64,000 nt of DNA from Paenisporosarcina sp. OV554. Lineage in GTDB: Bacteria; Bacillota; Bacilli; Bacillales_A; Planococcaceae. The notes under the pieces are model-generated. The model saw nothing but the letters and a program-made list of their open reading frames with translations, was not told where the DNA came from and searched no databases. This document shows positions 46,988 through 59,647 of this stretch, one piece after another (positions within the stretch are counted from its first letter, which is position 1; the number at the start of each line of letters is the position of its first letter). Position numbers and translations under genes: made by a program. The DNA is taken from NCBI RefSeq assembly GCF_003058165.1, contig NZ_QBUC01000015.1, positions 26,867 to 90,866 of the forward strand. Direction: 5' to 3'.

Positions 46988-48877
46988 TTATCCGGATATT
47001 TTCGCTATTCTTCCTTGTTCAATATACACCAATAGGATGGAAATGTCAGCAGGATTTACCCCTGAAATTCTAGATGCTTGGGCAATTGATAATGGTCTAA
47101 CTTCTTTCAATTTCTGCTTCGCTTCAGTAGCTATACCAGAAATGGCATTATAGTCAATTTGATCTGGAATTTTTTTGTTTTCCATTTTTTTTAATTTTTC
47201 AACTTGTAGAAGAGATTTTTCAATGTAACCTTCATATTTAATTTGGATTTCGATTTGTTCTTTCATCTCATCTGTTAATTGAATAGTTGAAGGTGATAAC
47301 TTTGCAATGTCCTCATACGTCATTTCGGGACGTTTCAATAAATCTTGTCCTTTAATTCCGTCTTTTAGCTCCGTCCCACCTTTCGAACGAATAATACTTT
47401 GTGTTTCTTCATTCGGTTTAATGATGGTTTTACGCAATCTAATGATTTCTTCTTCGATTAATTTCTTTTTAGCTTCGAAACGCTCGTAACGCTCTTCAGA
47501 AATCAATCCAGCAGTAAATCCGATTTTGGTTAATCTTAAGTCTGCATTATCGTGACGTAGTAACAAACGATATTCTGCTCTTGATGTAAGTAAACGATAA
47601 GGTTCATTCGTTCCTTTTGTTACTAAATCATCAATTAACACACCGATATACGCATCTGAACGACTTAAAATAATTTCTTCTTTATTTAAAGCACGAGCAG
47701 CAGCATTCATACCAGCCATTAGCCCTTGACCAGCCGCTTCTTCATAACCGGATGTACCGTTAATTTGACCAGCTGTATATAAATTACGGATTTTTTTCGT
47801 TTCTAGTGTTGGCCATAACTGAGTTGGGACCATTGCGTCATATTCAATCGCATAACCAGCTCGCATCATTTCTGCTTTTTCTAATCCTGGAATACTTTCA
47901 AGTAATTTACGTTGCACATGTTCAGGTAAGCTTGTAGAAAGACCTTGCACGTATACCTCACGAGTATTTCGTCCTTCTGGCTCTAAGAATATTTGGTGAC
48001 GAGGTTTATCATTAAAACGCACGACTTTATCTTCAATAGAAGGGCAATAACGCGGGCCTGTACCTTTAATCATTCCTGAGTACATTGGTGACAAATGTAA
48101 ATTTTCATCTATCACTTGATGTGTACGTTCATTGGTATATGTTAACCAACAAGGTAATTGATCTGTGATAAATTCAGATGTCTCATAGCTAAACGCTCGT
48201 GGAACATCGTCTCCAGGTTGAATTTCTGTTTTGCTGTAATCAATTGTTTTACTGTTTACGCGTGGAGGCGTACCAGTTTTAAATCGAACTAAATCAAAAC
48301 CTAAATCCCGAAGATTGTCTGCCAATTTTAATGAAGGTTGTTGGTTATTAGGGCCACTTGAATATTTCAAGTTTCCAATAATAATTTCACCTCTTAAAAA
48401 TGTTCCTGTCGTAACAATGACTGTTTTAGCTCGGTAGATTGCACCAACTTGTGTAATTACCCCTTGGATTTCATTATTTTCAACGATTAATTCTTCAACC
48501 ATCGCTTGATGAATAGACAAATTATCTTGTTCTTCCATTAAACGTTTCATTTCTGCTTGATATAAGACCTTATCAGCTTGTGCACGTAAGGCACGCACTG
48601 CCGGTCCTTTACCTGTATTCAACATTCTCATTTGAATATGTGTTTTATCTATTACTTTCCCCATTGCGCCGCCTAAAGCATCAATTTCACGGACGACAAT
48701 TCCTTTGGCTGGGCCTCCGATGGATGGATTACATGGCATAAATGCAATCATGTCTAAATTTATTGTTAGAACTAGAGTTTTTGCACCCATTCCTGCTGCT
48801 GCTAAAGCTGCTTCAGCACCGGCATGCCCTGCTCCAATAACAATTACATCGAACGAGCCCGCTTCAAAATTCTGCAT
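46988..48877 (-). CDS. mnmG: tRNA uridine-modification enzyme MnmG (GidA)
   Basis: 629 residues. FAD site [39 protein letters not shown] and the GTFLRGEI block. With MnmE it makes the cmnm5 group on uridine 34 of some tRNAs. Its 5' end follows mnmE by 30 bp. Confidence 0.97.
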   Translation of the reverse strand: MQNFEAGSFDVIVIGAGHAGAEAALAAAGMGAKTLVLTINLDMIAFMPCNPSIGGPAKGIVVREIDALGGAMGKVIDKTHIQMRMLNTGKGPAVRALRAQADKVLYQAEMKRLMEEQDNLSIHQAMVEELIVENNEIQGVITQVGAIYRAKTVIVTTGTFLRGEIIIGNLKYSSGPNNQQPSLKLADNLRDLGFDLVRFKTGTPPRVNSKTIDYSKTEIQPGDDVPRAFSYETSEFITDQLPCWLTYTNERTHQVIDENLHLSPMYSGMIKGTGPRYCPSIEDKVVRFNDKPRHQIFLEPEGRNTREVYVQGLSTSLPEHVQRKLLESIPGLEKAEMMRAGYAIEYDAMVPTQLWPTLETKKIRNLYTAGQINGTSGYEEAAGQGLMAGMNAAARALNKEEIILSRSDAYIGVLIDDLVTKGTNEPYRLLTSRAEYRLLLRHDNADLRLTKIGFTAGLISEERYERFEAKKKLIEEEIIRLRKTIIKPNEETQSIIRSKGGTELKDGIKGQDLLKRPEMTYEDIAKLSPSTIQLTDEMKEQIEIQIKYEGYIEKSLLQVEKLKKMENKKIPDQIDYNAISGIATEAKQKLKEVRPLSIAQASRISGVNPADISILLVYIEQGRIAKISG

Positions 48878-48907
48878 GTTCGTTCATTCCTTTCGTTTAT
48901 CGTATTT

Positions 48908-50293
48908 TTATTTACCAAGACAAAATTGTGAAAATAGCTGATCGATTAAACTTTCCTCAACTGTATCACCTGTTATTTCACCTAAAATTTCCCATGTTCT
49001 AGTGACATCGATTTGAATCATATCGATTGGCACGGCAGCTTGTGCTGCATTTATTGCATCTTCAATTGTATGTTTAGCTTGATTTAATAGCGCAATATGA
49101 CGCGCGTTAGATACATAAGTCAAATCGTTACTGTCTAAAGATCCTTCGAAGAATAAAGAGGCAATTGCTTCTTCTAATTGGTCCACTCCTTCTTCTTGCA
49201 GTAAAGAGGTGGTAACAATTTTCCGATTTCCCGATAGTTCTTGAACGCGTTGAGTATCAATTTTTTTCTCTAAATCGGTTTTATTAATAACGACAATAAA
49301 GTCCATACCATGTATTGCTTCAAATAATCGCTCATCTTCAATGGTTAACTCATCAGAATGGTTTAGTACTAAAAGAATCAAGTCAGCTTGTTTAAGTACT
49401 TGTCTAGAGCGTTCTACACCGATACGTTCCACTATGTCTTCAGTTTCACGAATACCCGCTGTATCGACAAGTTTCAGTGGAACTCCTCTAACATTTACAT
49501 ATTCTTCGATAATATCGCGTGTTGTTCCAGCAACTTCCGTTACAATCGCTTTATTTTCTTGAACTAAACTATTTAATAGAGATGATTTCCCAACATTTGG
49601 TCGTCCAATAATTACCGTAGACAAGCCTTCTCTTAAAATTTTCCCTTGCATGGATGTTTGTAGTAATCGTTCGATTTCATTTTTAACCCAAGTTGATTTT
49701 TCAATTATCATCGGAAGGGTCATTTCTTCAACATCATCGTATTCAGGGTAATCTATATTCACTTCCACTTGTGCCAGTGTTTCAAGTAATGCTTGTCGCA
49801 GCGTTGCTATCAATCGTGATAATTTCCCATCCATTTGTCCAAGCGCTACATTCATAGCTCGATCAGTCTTCGCTCGAATCAAATCCATTACCGCTTCTGC
49901 TTGGGATAAATCAATACGCCCATTTAAGAATGCTCGTTTTGTAAACTCTCCAGGCTCGGCAAGTCGTGCTCCGTGTCTTAATACAAGTTGCAAGACTTGG
50001 TTGACTATTACGATGCCTCCATGGCAATTTATTTCAACAACGTCTTCTCTTGTAAAGGTTTTTGGACCTTTCATCAAAGACAGCATGACTTCTTCTACTA
50101 CATCGCCTGTTGTAGGCTCAATTAAATGTCCATAATGGATCGTGTGAGTTAATTGATTGCTTAGTGCTTTTGCACCTGGTGAACGAAAAATTTGATCAGC
50201 TATTGAAATTGCATCTGATCCACTTAATCGTACAATCGCAATTGCTCCTTCACCCATAGGTGTGGATATCGCAGCAATAGTATCGAATTCCAT
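48908..50293 (-). CDS. mnmE: tRNA uridine-modification GTPase MnmE (TrmE)
   Basis: 461 residues. N-terminal folate-binding domain ([22 protein letters not shown]), helical domain, inserted G domain with [13 protein letters not shown] and DTAGIRET, and the C-terminal FCLGK box with the essential Cys. It works with MnmG. Confidence 0.97.
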   Translation of the reverse strand: MEFDTIAAISTPMGEGAIAIVRLSGSDAISIADQIFRSPGAKALSNQLTHTIHYGHLIEPTTGDVVEEVMLSLMKGPKTFTREDVVEINCHGGIVIVNQVLQLVLRHGARLAEPGEFTKRAFLNGRIDLSQAEAVMDLIRAKTDRAMNVALGQMDGKLSRLIATLRQALLETLAQVEVNIDYPEYDDVEEMTLPMIIEKSTWVKNEIERLLQTSMQGKILREGLSTVIIGRPNVGKSSLLNSLVQENKAIVTEVAGTTRDIIEEYVNVRGVPLKLVDTAGIRETEDIVERIGVERSRQVLKQADLILLVLNHSDELTIEDERLFEAIHGMDFIVVINKTDLEKKIDTQRVQELSGNRKIVTTSLLQEEGVDQLEEAIASLFFEGSLDSNDLTYVSNARHIALLNQAKHTIEDAINAAQAAVPIDMIQIDVTRTWEILGEITGDTVEESLIDQLFSQFCLGK

Positions 50294-50317
50294 AATCGCC
50301 CACCTCCTTTTCCTTGT

Positions 50318-50335
50318 TTATCCACATGTGGATAA
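50318..50335. promoter_or_regulatory. Back-to-back DnaA boxes upstream of mnmE
   Basis: TTATCCACATGTGGATAA: two perfect DnaA boxes in head-to-head arrangement form an 18-bp palindrome about 25 bp before mnmE. A further TTATCCCCA lies at about 50408-50416. A DnaA-box cluster at trmE is also known in B. subtilis. Confidence 0.8.
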
Positions 50336-50423
50336 CTAAAAACGATTATGATTCTCTAACGTATAATAATAGCATAAAATCACCAAAATCGATAGTAGGA
50401 AACGTCAGTTATCCCCATAAGAA

Positions 50424-50458
50424 AACGGACCTTTTCGTCTGATGACGTAAGGTCCGTT
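50424..50458 (-). terminator. Terminator of the yidC-jag transcript
   Basis: AACGGACCTT and AAGGTCCGTT form a 10-bp stem. The minus-strand tail is TTCTTATG. Confidence 0.78.
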
Positions 50459-50463
50459 GTTAA

Positions 50464-51225
50464 TTACTTCAAAGGTTCGATAACAAGATAACGATTAGGA
50501 TCTGTTCCAACTGATACAGTTTCAATATCTAAACGACGCGATAGTGCGTGGTGTATCACTTTTCTTTCATAAGAAGGCATTGGTTCAAACTCTACTTTTT
50601 TACCTGTTCGAATTGCCTTATCAGCCATGCGTTCAGCTAATTGTTCCAATGATTCTTGACGACGCTCGCGGTAATTTTCAACATCGAGTTGAATCATCAA
50701 GAATTGGTTGGAGTATTTATTGGCTACTAGCTGAGACAATTGTTGTAATGCATTTAGCGTCTGACCTCTTTTTCCAATCAGAACGGCAGCTTTTTTACTT
50801 TCAAGACGTAGTGTGACGTATTTACCGTCTTGCACCGTCTCAATAATTAAGTCATCAATTTTCATATCTTCGGCAATTTGTTTCAGATATTTTTTCGCTT
50901 CTTCGACAGCAAGTCCTCGAGTGGACTCGGTGTTTTCTAAAACAATTGATTCTTGTTGAGGAGCTACAACTTCTTCTACTTTTGTTTCTGGAACTTCAGG
51001 TTCAGATTCAGGTTCAGCCAAGACGACTTCATCCACTTGTTCATTAGGTTTTTCATTTTTTACCGTGACTTGCACTTCTGCAAGTCTAGAGCCAAATCCT
51101 AAAAATCCTTTTTTGCCTTCAGTTAAAACATTTACGGTAACTTGTTCTATCGTCGTCCCAAGTTTAACTAATGCTGTAGATATCGCTTTTTCAGTTGTTG
51201 TACCCGTTTGAGTAATCTGATTCAC
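50464..51225 (-). CDS. jag: RNA-binding protein Jag (KhpB/EloR)
   Basis: 253 residues. Jag_N domain at the start, a Glu/Pro-rich linker, a KH domain (VLIGKRGQTLNALQQL) and an R3H domain (YRERRQESLEQLAERM and MPSYERKVIHHALS). It binds RNA and in some Gram-positives links to cell elongation. The start is GTG and it overlaps the yidC stop by 4 bp. Confidence 0.94.
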   Translation of the reverse strand: MNQITQTGTTTEKAISTALVKLGTTIEQVTVNVLTEGKKGFLGFGSRLAEVQVTVKNEKPNEQVDEVVLAEPESEPEVPETKVEEVVAPQQESIVLENTESTRGLAVEEAKKYLKQIAEDMKIDDLIIETVQDGKYVTLRLESKKAAVLIGKRGQTLNALQQLSQLVANKYSNQFLMIQLDVENYRERRQESLEQLAERMADKAIRTGKKVEFEPMPSYERKVIHHALSRRLDIETVSVGTDPNRYLVIEPLK

Positions 51226-51992
51226 CTTTTAGCCCCTCCAGTTTTAGCAGGTTGAAGTGTGCGTTTTTCCCATGGTTTGTAAATAATCATATTTTGAATT
51301 AATGAAATAACATTTCCGATTACCCAGTAAAGTGTTAATGCAGATGGTAAGAAAATACCGAACCCTACAATCATTACTGGCATGAAATACATCATGATTT
51401 TCATTTGAGGATTATCCATTGCTGGTCCTGTTCTTAGTACTAAGAACTGCATAATCCCAGCTAAAATAGCAAGTATAATACTTGGTTCTGCAAGTGGGAA
51501 CCATAAGAAACTACCTAAGTTAATTTCTGGCGTTGAATTCATGCGACTAATCGCGTGATAGAAACCAATTAAGATTGGCATTTGAATAACTACAGGTAAA
51601 CAACCTGCGGCTGGATTGGCGCCTCTCTCTTTAAACATCGCCATCATTTCTTGTTGGTACTTCTGTTGAGTTGCCGCATCTTTTGAACTGTATTTTTTCT
51701 TGAGTATAGCTAGATCAGGTTGAATTTCTTGCATTTTTTTTGCACTCTTTGTTTGTTTAATCATTAATGGAAGAATCGCTAATCGGATAATAATTGTCAC
51801 GAAAACAATTCCTAATCCGTAAGTTCCAAGTAATTCCTTAAAATAAGTTATTAACGCAACAAGAGGCCAAACAACGAATTCATTCCAAAATCCTTTACTG
51901 TCCTCATATATTGGTTGATTATATTCTGTACATCCACTCAGTAATAGAGTGACAGAAACAAGCGTGAGGACTAAAGCTAAGCGTTTGTTCAC
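51222..51992 (-). CDS. yidC: Membrane protein insertase YidC (SpoIIIJ)
   Basis: 256 residues. Lipoprotein signal ending in TLLLSGC, five membrane helices, GCLPVVIQMPILIGFYHAI and the conserved Arg in the hydrophilic groove. It inserts small membrane proteins and, as SpoIIIJ, works in sporulation. Confidence 0.95.
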   Translation of the reverse strand: MNKRLALVLTLVSVTLLLSGCTEYNQPIYEDSKGFWNEFVVWPLVALITYFKELLGTYGLGIVFVTIIIRLAILPLMIKQTKSAKKMQEIQPDLAILKKKYSSKDAATQQKYQQEMMAMFKERGANPAAGCLPVVIQMPILIGFYHAISRMNSTPEINLGSFLWFPLAEPSIILAILAGIMQFLVLRTGPAMDNPQMKIMMYFMPVMIVGFGIFLPSALTLYWVIGNVISLIQNMIIYKPWEKRTLQPAKTGGAKR

Positions 51993-52060
51993 CCTTCTTC
52001 CCCCTAAAACGACATTCCATTTCTTCTATATATATATACATCTAAAACTTCTTGTCTTTT

Positions 52061-52408
52061 TTACTTAATCATTTGTATCATTTTGGCGACTTTAAGTACA
52101 TGTTGCAAACTTTTCTTTGACTCATGAAAATCTAAACTGGCCGCCTGATTTCTGGCGATAATGACATAATCCATCTTTGGGTTGATTTCATCTTTCAGTT
52201 CCAAGAAAGATTGTCTGATATAGCGTTTAATTCGATTGCGGACGACTGCATTTCCGACTTTTTTACTAACGGATAGGCCGATGCGAAACTCCTCTTGTCC
52301 TTCTACTGGTAAAAAGTATAAAACAAACTGGCGATTCGCAAAGGATTTACCACGTTTAAATATTTTTTGAAACTCTGCATTTTTCTTTACTCGTTGACGT
52401 TTATTCAT
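52061..52408 (-). CDS. rnpA: Ribonuclease P protein component
   Basis: 115 residues. The RNA-binding motif [12 protein letters not shown] and the [10 protein letters not shown] block are clear. It supports the RNase P RNA in maturing tRNA 5' ends. Confidence 0.96.
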   Translation of the reverse strand: MNKRQRVKKNAEFQKIFKRGKSFANRQFVLYFLPVEGQEEFRIGLSVSKKVGNAVVRNRIKRYIRQSFLELKDEINPKMDYVIIARNQAASLDFHESKKSLQHVLKVAKMIQMIK

Positions 52409-52439
52409 GATTCACCTGCTTCACCTTTACGCATTCTTT

Positions 52440-52575
52440 AAAGAAAGATTAAACATCTGCTTCGACTCACGCCCAGTCCGGATGTTACTCACCCTCATAG
52501 TAAAGCTGCGATTGACATCTTCTTCGGCATACGCCAGCGTCGATGTTTATCACTTTCTTCGTAAAGCGATTTTCT
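52440..52575. repeat. Imperfect tandem repeat in the rpmH-rnpA gap
   Basis: Two copies of about 64 nt: one from about 52452 (ACATCTGCTTCGACTCACGC...) and one from about 52516 (ACATCTTCTTCGGCATACGC...). Each has ACATC and GATGT arms, then a GTAAAG-C stretch. Confidence 0.6.
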
Positions 52576-52609
52576 TCACCTGATTATATGTTTCTTATAG
52601 GAAAAGAAA

Positions 52610-52641
52610 AAAAAGACCACTGATGCGGATCAGTGGACTTA
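52610..52641 (-). terminator. Terminator-like hairpin after rpmH
   Basis: CCACTGA and TCAGTGG pair with a 6-nt loop. The minus-strand tail is TCTTTTTTTTC. It overlaps the rpmH stop. Confidence 0.8.
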
Positions 52642-52773
52642 AGCTGATAATACTTTTCTTCCTTTACGACGACGTGCTGCTAATACGCGACGGCCGTTTT
52701 TTGAACTCATACGTGAGCGAAACCCGTGTACTTTACTATGTTTACGTTTATTTGGTTGGTATGTGCGTTTCAT
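52639..52773 (-). CDS. rpmH: Ribosomal protein L34
   Basis: 44 residues, [20 protein letters not shown] and a C-terminal part rich in Arg ([18 protein letters not shown]). Universal length and sequence. Confidence 0.98.
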   Translation of the reverse strand: MKRTYQPNKRKHSKVHGFRSRMSSKNGRRVLAARRRKGRKVLSA

Positions 52774-53291
52774 TTATGTGACACCTCCTGAAATATTTGA
52801 AAGTCGATTTATCTACTACAGACAGTCTTGGATATTATATATAATTTACTCCCTAAATGTCAATAGCAATTCGAAATATGCTTGTACTTCAGTAAATCTC
52901 TAGATGGTTTATAGTTGTCCACAAATCAGAAAATGGTTATCCTGAGCCTTGTGGATAACCATTTTCGAGTATTTTTTCTATCCACAAGTGTTATCTACAG
53001 GTTTTTCACAAACTAACTGGCTGTGGACAACACCGTTGTGCATGAATATTCATTTTGTGGATAACCATCAAGAACTCTTGTAATTTCTCATTTTTTTTGA
53101 TACGATGTTTGTGTTTTACTCTTCAAAAACAAAAACGACTATTAAATGTTATCCACAACTGTTGATAATCTGTGGATAGCTTATCCCGAGACTCTTATTA
53201 ACCTTTATCCACAGCCTGTGGTATTGTGTATGACTATACATATTGATGTGTAAGATTGTCGATAAATAAATATTTTAAATAAGGAGGTACG
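52774..53291. promoter_or_regulatory. oriC, left part (rpmH-dnaA region)
   Basis: Nine DnaA boxes in both orientations. Exact TTATCCACA or complement: 52950-52958, 53056-53064, 53149-53157, 53205-53213. Near matches: 52915-52923, 52978-52986, 52991-52999, 53022-53030 and 53171-53179. It also carries the dnaA promoter and allows DnaA to repress itself. I cannot name the -35/-10 with confidence. Confidence 0.93.
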
Positions 53292-53294
53292 TTG

Positions 53295-54641
53295 TTGGAA
53301 CATTTAGAAGAACTATGGTCGAGTGTTCTTGCTCAAGTAGAGAATAAAATCTCGAAACCTAGCTTTGAAACGTGGCTCAAATCCACAAAAATGCTGACAT
53401 ATCAAGGAGATACTGTAACAATCGCTGCTCCAAACTCATTTGCACGCGATTGGTTGGATACACATTATGTTCACTTGATTGCAGGTATTTTAACTGAATT
53501 AACTGGTGAAGGCTTATCTATTAGATTTGTCGTTCCGAAAGATCAAAATTTAGACGATTTTTCACTTCCTAAACCTATTCTTCCTATGAAAGACCACGAA
53601 CAACCAGAGTTTTCTCCTGGCATGCTAAATTCAAAATACACATTTGATACATTTGTTATTGGTTCTGGTAACCGATTTGCACATGCAGCATCTCTTGCAG
53701 TAGCTGAAGCACCGGCAAAAGCATACAATCCACTATTTATATATGGTGGCGTGGGGTTGGGAAAAACCCATTTAATGCATGCGATTGGGCATTATGTACA
53801 AGAACATAACCCAAATGCTAAAGTCGTTTATTTATCTTCAGAAAAATTTACGAACGAGTTTATTAACTCCATACGAGATAATAAAACGGTTGATTTCCGC
53901 AATAAATACCGTAGTGTAGACGTTCTATTAATAGATGATATTCAATTTTTAGCTGGAAAAGAACAAACACAAGAAGAGTTTTTCCATACATTTAATACAT
54001 TGCATGAGGAATCTAAGCAAATTGTCATCTCCAGTGATAGACCGCCAAAAGAAATTCCAACTTTAGAAGATCGTTTACGTTCTCGTTTTGAATGGGGTTT
54101 AATCACGGACATTACGCCTCCAGACTTGGAAACGCGTATTGCGATACTGCGGAAAAAAGCAAAAGCGGATGGCTTAGACATTCCTAATGAAGTAATGATG
54201 TACATTGCCAACCAAATAGATTCCAATATACGTGAGCTAGAAGGGGCACTAATCCGTGTGGTAGCTTATTCTTCTTTAGTAAACAAAGATATGAATGCTG
54301 ATTTAGCTGCGGAAGCTTTAAAAAATATTATGCCGAATGCTAAACCACGTAAAATTACAATTTTAGATATTCAAAAAACGGTCGGTGAACACTATCACAT
54401 GCGTTTAGAAGATTTCACAGCGAAGAAACGGACGAAATCAATTGCTTTTCCTAGACAAATCGCCATGTATTTATCTCGTGAGTTAACGAGTTTCTCCTTG
54501 CCTAAGATAGGTGAGGAATTTGGAGGGCGAGATCACACCACAGTTATCCACGCACACGAAAAAATTTCTACTCTATTAAAAGAGGATCAAGCTCTTCAAC
54601 AAGACCTAAAACAAATTAAGAGTCTATTAAGCAAGACTTAA
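53295..54641 (+). CDS. dnaA: Replication initiator DnaA
   Basis: 448 residues. Two adjacent TTG codons (53292 and 53295) could start it. AAGGAGGT is 3 nt before the first and 6 nt before the second, and MEHLEELW aligns with B. subtilis MENILDLW, so 53295 is preferred. Domain III has [23 protein letters not shown] and the initiator-specific motif; domain IV has [14 protein letters not shown], which reads the DnaA box. Confidence 0.97.
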   Translation: MEHLEELWSSVLAQVENKISKPSFETWLKSTKMLTYQGDTVTIAAPNSFARDWLDTHYVHLIAGILTELTGEGLSIRFVVPKDQNLDDFSLPKPILPMKDHEQPEFSPGMLNSKYTFDTFVIGSGNRFAHAASLAVAEAPAKAYNPLFIYGGVGLGKTHLMHAIGHYVQEHNPNAKVVYLSSEKFTNEFINSIRDNKTVDFRNKYRSVDVLLIDDIQFLAGKEQTQEEFFHTFNTLHEESKQIVISSDRPPKEIPTLEDRLRSRFEWGLITDITPPDLETRIAILRKKAKADGLDIPNEVMMYIANQIDSNIRELEGALIRVVAYSSLVNKDMNADLAAEALKNIMPNAKPRKITILDIQKTVGEHYHMRLEDFTAKKRTKSIAFPRQIAMYLSRELTSFSLPKIGEEFGGRDHTTVIHAHEKISTLLKEDQALQQDLKQIKSLLSKT

Positions 54642-54809
54642 CAACTGTGGATAACCTTATGTCAGGCTGCTTAGTTTATGGACAGGTTATCAACATGTGG
54701 ATAGATTGATAGTATTCATAAAAGTGGACTTATCAACAAATCCACAGGCCCTATTACTATTTCTATTATTCTTTTAAACATTAATAAATATATAAGCGAG
54801 GTATAATTG
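54642..54809. promoter_or_regulatory. oriC, right part with probable unwinding region
   Basis: DnaA boxes: 54646-54654 (exact), 54687-54704 (TTATCAACA and TGTGGATAG back to back) and 54730-54738. They are followed by AT-rich DNA (54745-54800), a good candidate for the DNA unwinding element. As in B. subtilis, origin parts lie on both sides of dnaA. Confidence 0.88.
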
Positions 54810-55946
54810 ATGAAATTTGAAATCATGCGAGATCGGTTATTAGATGGATTAAACGATGTTATGAAAGCAGTTAGTTCAAAGACAACAATTCCAATTTTGA
54901 CAGGAATAAAACTTGAAGTTACAGAAGAAGGATTACACTTAACAGGTAGTGATTCTGATATCACGATTCAAACATTTATAAAAGCAGAAGAAAATGGAGA
55001 ACAAGTGATTCGAGTTATCGAAGAAGGTACGATTGTTGTTCAAGCACGTATGTTTAACGAAATCGTTCGTAAGTTACCAACTAATGACGTTGAAATAGAT
55101 GTTAATGAAAACTATCAAACACATATTCGTTCAGGTAAATCAGAGTTTCATTTAATTGGACTAGATCCTTCTGAATATCCATTACTTCCTGAAATTCAAG
55201 ATGATCGTCAGTTTGTTATTCCAGCTGACTTATTAAAATCAATTGTTCGTGAAACCGTTTTTGCCGTATCAACTTCAGAGAGTCGTCCTGTATTAACAGG
55301 TGTTCATTGGGAAGTGAAAAATGGAGAACTTGTTTGCGTTGCTACAGACAGTCACCGTCTTGCTCGTCGTAAAACCACTTTAGAACAAATGCCTGAAGGG
55401 GAATATAGCGTAGTCATTCCAGGAAAGAGCTTAAATGAATTAAGCAAAATTATTGGAGACTCTTCAGAAGCTGTGAATATTGTGATGACTCAACAACAAG
55501 TATTATTTAAAACTTCTGATGTATTGTTTTATTCTCGTTTACTAGAAGGTAATTATCCTGATACATCTCGATTGATTCCAAATGAATATAAAACAACAGT
55601 GACTGTAAATGGAAAAGCATTACTGCAAGCCATTGATCGTGCTTCTTTATTAGCACGAGAAGAGCGCAATAACATTGTTCGTTTTAGTTCTTTAGAAGGC
55701 AACGTTGTTGAAATTTCTTCAAGCTCACCTGAAGTTGGGAAAGTGGAAGAAGAAATTCAAGCAACTTCGATTGAAGGAGAAGAGTTGAAAATTTCCTTTA
55801 GTGCGAAATATATGATGGATGCTTTAAAAGCTGTAGATGGTCAAGATGTAATGGTTCAATTCACTGGTGCAATGCGCCCATTCATCTTAAAATCTGTTCA
55901 TGATGATGCGATTTTGCAATTAATTTTACCGGTTCGCACGTATTAA
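54810..55946 (+). CDS. dnaN: DNA polymerase III beta clamp
   Basis: 378 residues from the ATG at 54810, with GAGG upstream. An earlier TTG (54807) is less likely. KAVSSKTTIPILTGIKLEV and the C-terminal AMRPFILKSVHDDAILQLIL are family hallmarks. It encircles DNA and holds the replicase. Confidence 0.97.
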   Translation: MKFEIMRDRLLDGLNDVMKAVSSKTTIPILTGIKLEVTEEGLHLTGSDSDITIQTFIKAEENGEQVIRVIEEGTIVVQARMFNEIVRKLPTNDVEIDVNENYQTHIRSGKSEFHLIGLDPSEYPLLPEIQDDRQFVIPADLLKSIVRETVFAVSTSESRPVLTGVHWEVKNGELVCVATDSHRLARRKTTLEQMPEGEYSVVIPGKSLNELSKIIGDSSEAVNIVMTQQQVLFKTSDVLFYSRLLEGNYPDTSRLIPNEYKTTVTVNGKALLQAIDRASLLAREERNNIVRFSSLEGNVVEISSSSPEVGKVEEEIQATSIEGEELKISFSAKYMMDALKAVDGQDVMVQFTGAMRPFILKSVHDDAILQLILPVRTY

Positions 55947-55960
55947 TAATCAACTATTTG

Positions 55961-55992
55961 AAGGATAGCCCTCTACTGGGCTATCCTTTTTT
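55961..55992 (+). terminator. Terminator after dnaN
   Basis: AAGGATAGCCC and GGGCTATCCTT form an 11-bp stem with a T tail. It partly separates dnaN from yaaA-recF. Confidence 0.85.
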
Positions 55993-56054
55993 ACTTCTTA
56001 GAGAAAATGGAGTAAAATGAAGGGATAGACTAAAAAACGAAGGATGGATTTGCT

Positions 56055-56282
56055 TTGAAAAATCTTCAAATTGGAACGGAATATGTAACACTAGGCCAAA
56101 TGTTGAAAATGACTGATGCAATTAGCTCAGGCGGAATGTCGAAATGGTTTTTATCAGAAAATGAGGTATTAGTGAATGATGAAGTTGAGGTAAGACGAGG
56201 TCGGAAACTTCGAGATGGAGATCTTGTAAGCATTCCAGGAGTTGGACAATTCCGTATAGTGGAACAAACGAGCGGACAATAA
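56055..56282 (+). CDS. yaaA: S4-domain RNA-binding protein YaaA (RlbA)
   Basis: 75 residues. S4 fold with [21 protein letters not shown] and [14 protein letters not shown]. The start is TTG with AAGGATGG 7 nt before it. It stands between dnaN and recF as in all Bacilli; it has been linked to ribosome assembly. Confidence 0.9.
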   Translation: MKNLQIGTEYVTLGQMLKMTDAISSGGMSKWFLSENEVLVNDEVEVRRGRKLRDGDLVSIPGVGQFRIVEQTSGQ

Positions 56283-56283
56283 G

Positions 56284-57402
56284 ATGTTCATCGAAAGTCT
56301 TGAATTAACAAACTATCGAAACTATGAATCGTTAGAGTTAAGTTTTTCAAAAACGATTAATGTATTGATTGGTGAAAATGCTCAAGGAAAAACAAACATC
56401 ATGGAATCGATTTATGTGCTTTCTATGGCAAAATCACACAGGACTTCAAATGATAAAGAATTAATACGTTGGACTGAAGAATATGGTAAAATAAAAGGTG
56501 ATGTTTTAAAAAAGTACGGTCGCTTACCGCTTGAATTAACTTTGTCGAAAAAAGGCAAAAAAGCAAAAGTGAATCATTTAGAACAAAGTCGGTTAAGTGA
56601 TTATATCGGCCAATTGAATGTCGTGATGTTTGCACCTGAAGATTTGCATTTAGTTAAAGGCAGTCCTCAAGTACGTAGACGTTTCTTGGACATGGAAATT
56701 GGACAAATCTCACCTGTTTATTTACACGATTTACTAACGTTTCAAAAATTATTAAAACAACGCAATCATTTATTAAAAATGCATCAAGGAAAATCATCTT
56801 TAAATGATGTGATGTTTGATGTATATACAGATCAATATATTCAAGCAGCTGTCAGTGTTATTCGTAAAAGATTTCAATTTATGGAGCTTCTTCAAAAATG
56901 GGCAGAACCGATTCATTTCGGTATTTCCCGTGGTCTTGAAAAATTAGAAGTTCGCTATAATCCTGTCAGTGGTCTTGATCAAAATAAAACTTTCAATCAA
57001 ATGGCTGATTATTTACGTCAAAAGTTAGAAGCAAGTAAATCTCAAGAATTAGCAAGAGGCGTGACTTTAACTGGTCCACATCGTGACGATTTACAATTTT
57101 TTGTAAATGGCTATGATGTACAAACTTACGGCTCGCAGGGACAACAACGCACCACAGCGTTGTCACTCAAACTTGCAGAGATTGAATTAATCAAACAAGA
57201 AGTCGGTGAATCGCCCGTGTTGCTATTGGACGATGTATTGTCCGAACTTGATGATTATAGACAGTCACATTTATTAAATACCATTCAGGGCGAAGTTCAA
57301 ACATTCGTTACAACTACAAGCGTGGATGGTATTAACCACGAAACAATTACACAAGCAGCAATATATAATGTGAAACAAGGACATGTTGATGAAGGAGCGT
57401 GA
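56284..57402 (+). CDS. recF: DNA replication/repair protein RecF
   Basis: 372 residues. Walker [16 protein letters not shown], signature [18 protein letters not shown] and Walker [13 protein letters not shown]. It is an SMC-like ATPase that helps RecOR load RecA at gaps. It begins one base after the yaaA stop. Confidence 0.97.
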   Translation: MFIESLELTNYRNYESLELSFSKTINVLIGENAQGKTNIMESIYVLSMAKSHRTSNDKELIRWTEEYGKIKGDVLKKYGRLPLELTLSKKGKKAKVNHLEQSRLSDYIGQLNVVMFAPEDLHLVKGSPQVRRRFLDMEIGQISPVYLHDLLTFQKLLKQRNHLLKMHQGKSSLNDVMFDVYTDQYIQAAVSVIRKRFQFMELLQKWAEPIHFGISRGLEKLEVRYNPVSGLDQNKTFNQMADYLRQKLEASKSQELARGVTLTGPHRDDLQFFVNGYDVQTYGSQGQQRTTALSLKLAEIELIKQEVGESPVLLLDDVLSELDDYRQSHLLNTIQGEVQTFVTTTSVDGINHETITQAAIYNVKQGHVDEGA

Positions 57403-57407
57403 GTATT

Positions 57408-59620
<2,213 letters not shown>

Positions 59621-59647
59621 TGAGCCAAGTGAAGGGAGGTTGCCTGC

